Part shown: one piece after another, positions 23,901 through 25,945 of the stretch | Numbering within the stretch: the first letter of the stretch is position 1 | How the letters are laid out: each line of letters starts with the position of its first letter | Source: Mesotaenium endlicherianum | Taxonomy: Eukaryota; Streptophyta; Zygnematophyceae; Zygnematales; Mesotaeniaceae | Length of the DNA: 25,945 nt | Reading direction: 5' to 3' | Assembly: GCA_009602735.1 (NCBI GenBank) | Contig: WELA01004349.1 | Span: 647,198-673,142, forward strand | Notes under the pieces: generated by a model | The model's database searches: none | What the model saw: only the letters and a program-made list of their open reading frames with translations | Told to the model about the DNA's origin: nothing | Translations under genes and position numbers: made by a program

Positions 23901-25263
23901 GGGTGCACGCGCGCGTGTTGTTTGTGCGTGTTTTTATGTCTGTTGTGCAAGTGGTGTGTGTGGACATGCGTGCATGCATGCGTGCGCGCGTGTGTGTGTG
24001 TGCGCGTGTGTGCGTGTGTGTGCTTATACAGGTCCACGCGCGCACACGGACGCAGACACGAACACAGTCGTGGACACAGACACAGACGCACGCATGGACT
24101 CACACACACGGCATCAACGCGCGGGATTGTCACAACGAGCATGTGACGCGTTGTCTGCCAAACGCCAGGGGCAGCCAGGGTGTCGCGATGGGCTCCAATA
24201 AAATAAAATAAAAACTGGGGAGTTGGGACTAGCAGCTAAGATGCTGTGGTGACACTTGACACTTGGCCCTTAGGGTTTCGGGGTTGAATAATTGGATTTA
24301 GCTCTAGGTGCAGCTTCCGGGTCTGAGACTGGCTGTGAAGACGCTGTACTGATATGAAGGAGGTTTTCGGGTCGACAGGTGTCAACGGCACGTGCGCCGG
24401 GGACGTGGGGACCACCCGCAGGGGCCGGCAACCTGTATGCCCAATCAGGGGCAGGCATTGACGATTTAGGGTTTCATCTTTAGGGCTTTAAATTCAGGGC
24501 TTGGGGCCTAGAGCTATGGGGGAGATTTGTTGGATGGCTTCTTGAGGGTGAGACTTTGCAAGGACCTTACGCTTAAAAATTAGGGTTTTATAAAAGGCTA
24601 TAGGGGCAGGGCCTTTTGGGCACGAGGTTTTAGGCTGTGCTTTGAGAAATTGGATAGCAAGCTTTCGGCTTGGGACTCGCTTGGGTATCCAATTCTTGGG
24701 GAAAAGGTGACTGTGCAGGGTTTAAGAGTTTGGGCAAAAGACGCAGGGTCTCGGGGCGATGTGTAGTAGTCAGGGTTCAGGAGTAGGATCAGGGCCAGCC
24801 GCTAGAATCAGAGTTACCAGGTCCAGGCTGAGACTGGGTTTAAGATGAAGGCTAGGGCTAGGGTCAGAGTCACCAGGTTAGAGCTAGCATCAGGGTTTAA
24901 GTGCTGGGGCTAGGGCTAGGGCTAGGGTCAAAGGTGGGTGGAGGCTAGGGCTAGGGTTTTAAGGTTAGGGTCGGGACTTGCGTCAGAGGTGACACTAGGG
25001 TTCATGGCCAGGGATGGGGCTTAAAAGCGAGGATTAGGGCTAGAGTGAGGGGTAGGGTTAGGGTCGGGTTAGGGTTAGGAATAAGACTTTACTTAGGGCT
25101 AGCGATAGGGTTAGGGTAGGTTTTGAGTAGGAGTAAGGCTAGGGGTAGGATTAGGGTTGGAATTAGGATTATGGCTGATGTTACGCACGGAGCCCGGGAT
25201 GTAGAGACGGCGGAGGCCGCCAACCTTCATGCTGAGGATTCCCTCGTCCAGCCCGGGGATCAC
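23487..25263 (-). CDS. FKBP-type peptidyl-prolyl isomerase, FKBP16-2/PnsL4-like, last two exons
   Basis: Exons 25263-25189 (25 residues, VIPGLDEGILSMKVGGLRRL then YIPGS) and 23606-23487 (39 residues plus TAG, starting LAFPKGLSAAAGRPRVPP and ending YIPGLDEDEE) join in phase 0. Acceptors are GGCAG and TGCAG; the donor is GTGCGT. The VIPGLDEGI, LYIPG and LAFPKGL...GRPRVPP...FDV...YIPGL order matches the C-terminal half of the plant thylakoid-lumen FKBP16-2, which is subunit PnsL4 of the chloroplast NDH complex (family knowledge, recalled). The family loop between LYIPG and FDV is kept. Exons for the transit peptide and N-terminal half should lie at higher coordinates. The 1582-bp intron holds TG repeats and telomere-like sequence. 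Family assignment as an FKBP is firm; the 16-2 orthology is likely. Confidence 0.8.
23818..24036. repeat. TG-rich microsatellite cluster
   Basis: (TG)n runs at about 23818-23833 and 23848-23893 are followed by GTGCGCG-type repeats and then CA-rich DNA to about 24110, all in the FKBP intron. Confidence 0.9.
24880..25172. repeat. Degenerate telomere-like TTAGGG/GCTAGGG cluster
   Basis: Dense variants such as GGGCTAGGGCTAGGG, GGGTTAGGGTCGGGTTAGGG and GATAGGGTTAGGG fill the FKBP intron close to its donor. The G-rich strand is the + strand, so the transcript carries CCCTAA. Sparser copies begin near 24270. Confidence 0.85.
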
Positions 25264-25436
25264 CTGCCACGCACGCACGCACCGCAAGCGAGATGTATAA
25301 ACCGGCCCACGTCGCACGCACGACGCACGCACCGTGCACACGCACACGCACACGCACCGACAGCACCCCAAAATCCAGAATGGGTTTGCGGGGATTGCGG
25401 CCATCGACGACCCATCGGCAGCACGCGGAAGTCAAA

Positions 25437-25526
25437 GACGTTCGCGCAAACTTGCGACTGCGGCCGTCAGGGACGTTTCACAAACTTGCAGTTGTCAGGG
25501 ACGTCCGCAAACTTGCGGCCGTTGAA
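25437..25526. repeat. Three tandem copies of a GCAAACTTGC element
   Basis: Units at 25437-25471, 25472-25499 and 25500-25526 share GACGT, then CAAACTTGC, then GTCAGG or GTTGAA. On the minus strand the 3'-most + copy reads RLFNGRKFADV, which is faintly like the FKBP strand with NGKKFDSS. It might be an eroded exon end with donor, as in the CobW array, but this is uncertain. Confidence 0.6.
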
Positions 25527-25792
25527 AAGTCTTGCGGCTGCTGGGGCGTGCGCACCCGGAGGAGGACATGAGCGGACATCGGAGACATTATGCGCGCATT
25601 GGAGCAGCAAGACGACCACATGCCTTCGCGAGATGCTGCTGCCACTTGGCAGTGCTGTTGGCACTTGGCAGGCAGAGATGGGCATGGAAACTGCTGGAAG
25701 CGTGGAGAATTGGCAGTCGGTATGATCGTAAGTCTAGCAAGACGCTCTATGGTGCGCCCACGGGCGTGTACACCCACACGACGCGTGCGCAT

Positions 25793-25945
25793 AGACACAC
25801 ATGCACACACACACACACACCTGCACATGAGAGGGTATGAGAGTGAGAGAGGGGGAGGGAGAGAGAGGGAGAGATACATATATTGAGAGATATATTCGGG
25901 AGATTCAGTGTGAGGGAGGGAGAGAGAGAGAGAAGAGGGAGGGGG
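25793..25945. repeat. CA then GA/GAGGG microsatellites
   Basis: (CA)n at about 25797-25820 is followed by GAGAGGGAGGGAGAGAG repeats to the window end. Confidence 0.9.

Larger units (their letters stand above)
25264..25945. other. FKBP upstream intron/exon region, unresolved
   Basis: The exon before 25263 should end with SGQ- or GQ-like residues in phase 0, but I could not find it. The stretch holds CACGCA repeats (25265-25360), the triplicated element at 25437-25526, and CA plus GA microsatellites to the end. Confidence 0.5.

Noticed and set aside
23594..24211. Cys/Val-rich 205-codon frame
   Set aside because: It translates the TG microsatellite in the FKBP intron.

Overview
This is nuclear DNA from a green plant or alga (Viridiplantae). 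Short exons are separated by long canonical GT-AG introns full of microsatellites and minisatellites. The recognisable genes include plastid functions: LTD/GDC1, which delivers light-harvesting protein to the thylakoid, and an FKBP16-2/PnsL4-type lumenal immunophilin. Degenerate CCCTAAA/TTTAGGG-like repeats, the telomere type of many green plants, are scattered through introns and spacers. I cannot name the species. A repeat-rich streptophyte or prasinophyte-type alga is a guess.

Layout. (1) 1-2220: repeat-rich DNA ending in the last exon of LTD (+). (2) 2304-2609: a G run interrupted by one N and followed by exactly 300 G, probably a sequencing or assembly artefact. (3) About 2610-10550: a block with more balanced composition, few microsatellites and no GC-rich codon preference. 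It carries a complete two-exon Ser/Thr protein kinase (+, 6721-8755) and a weak LINE-endonuclease-like remnant. Its left edge is the poly-G artefact and its right edge a C10-T-C10 run, so a misjoin or foreign insertion must be considered. (4) 11011-19859 (-): a ten-exon COG0523/CobW G3E GTPase of the ZNG1 (CBWD) type, reconstructed exon by exon with matching splice phases, about 510 residues. (5) 19860-23092: mostly unassigned spacer with telomere-like stretches, a palindrome and a 48-bp duplication. (6) 23093-23233 (-): an isolated candidate exon. (7) 23487-25263 (-): the last two exons of the FKBP; its upstream exons are unresolved or outside the window.

The most striking observation is that introns contain tandem, degenerate copies of the neighbouring exon ends together with their splice sites. 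In the 2.09-kb intron between CobW exons 3 and 4, about nine copies of the exon-3 end plus donor sit at the 5' side, and four copies of the acceptor plus exon-4 start sit at the 3' side. Similar junction duplications lie at CobW exon 8, at the stop-codon end of the FKBP, and possibly at two other places. This looks like a recurrent process in which exon-intron junctions duplicate in tandem, lengthening introns and leaving decoy splice sites.
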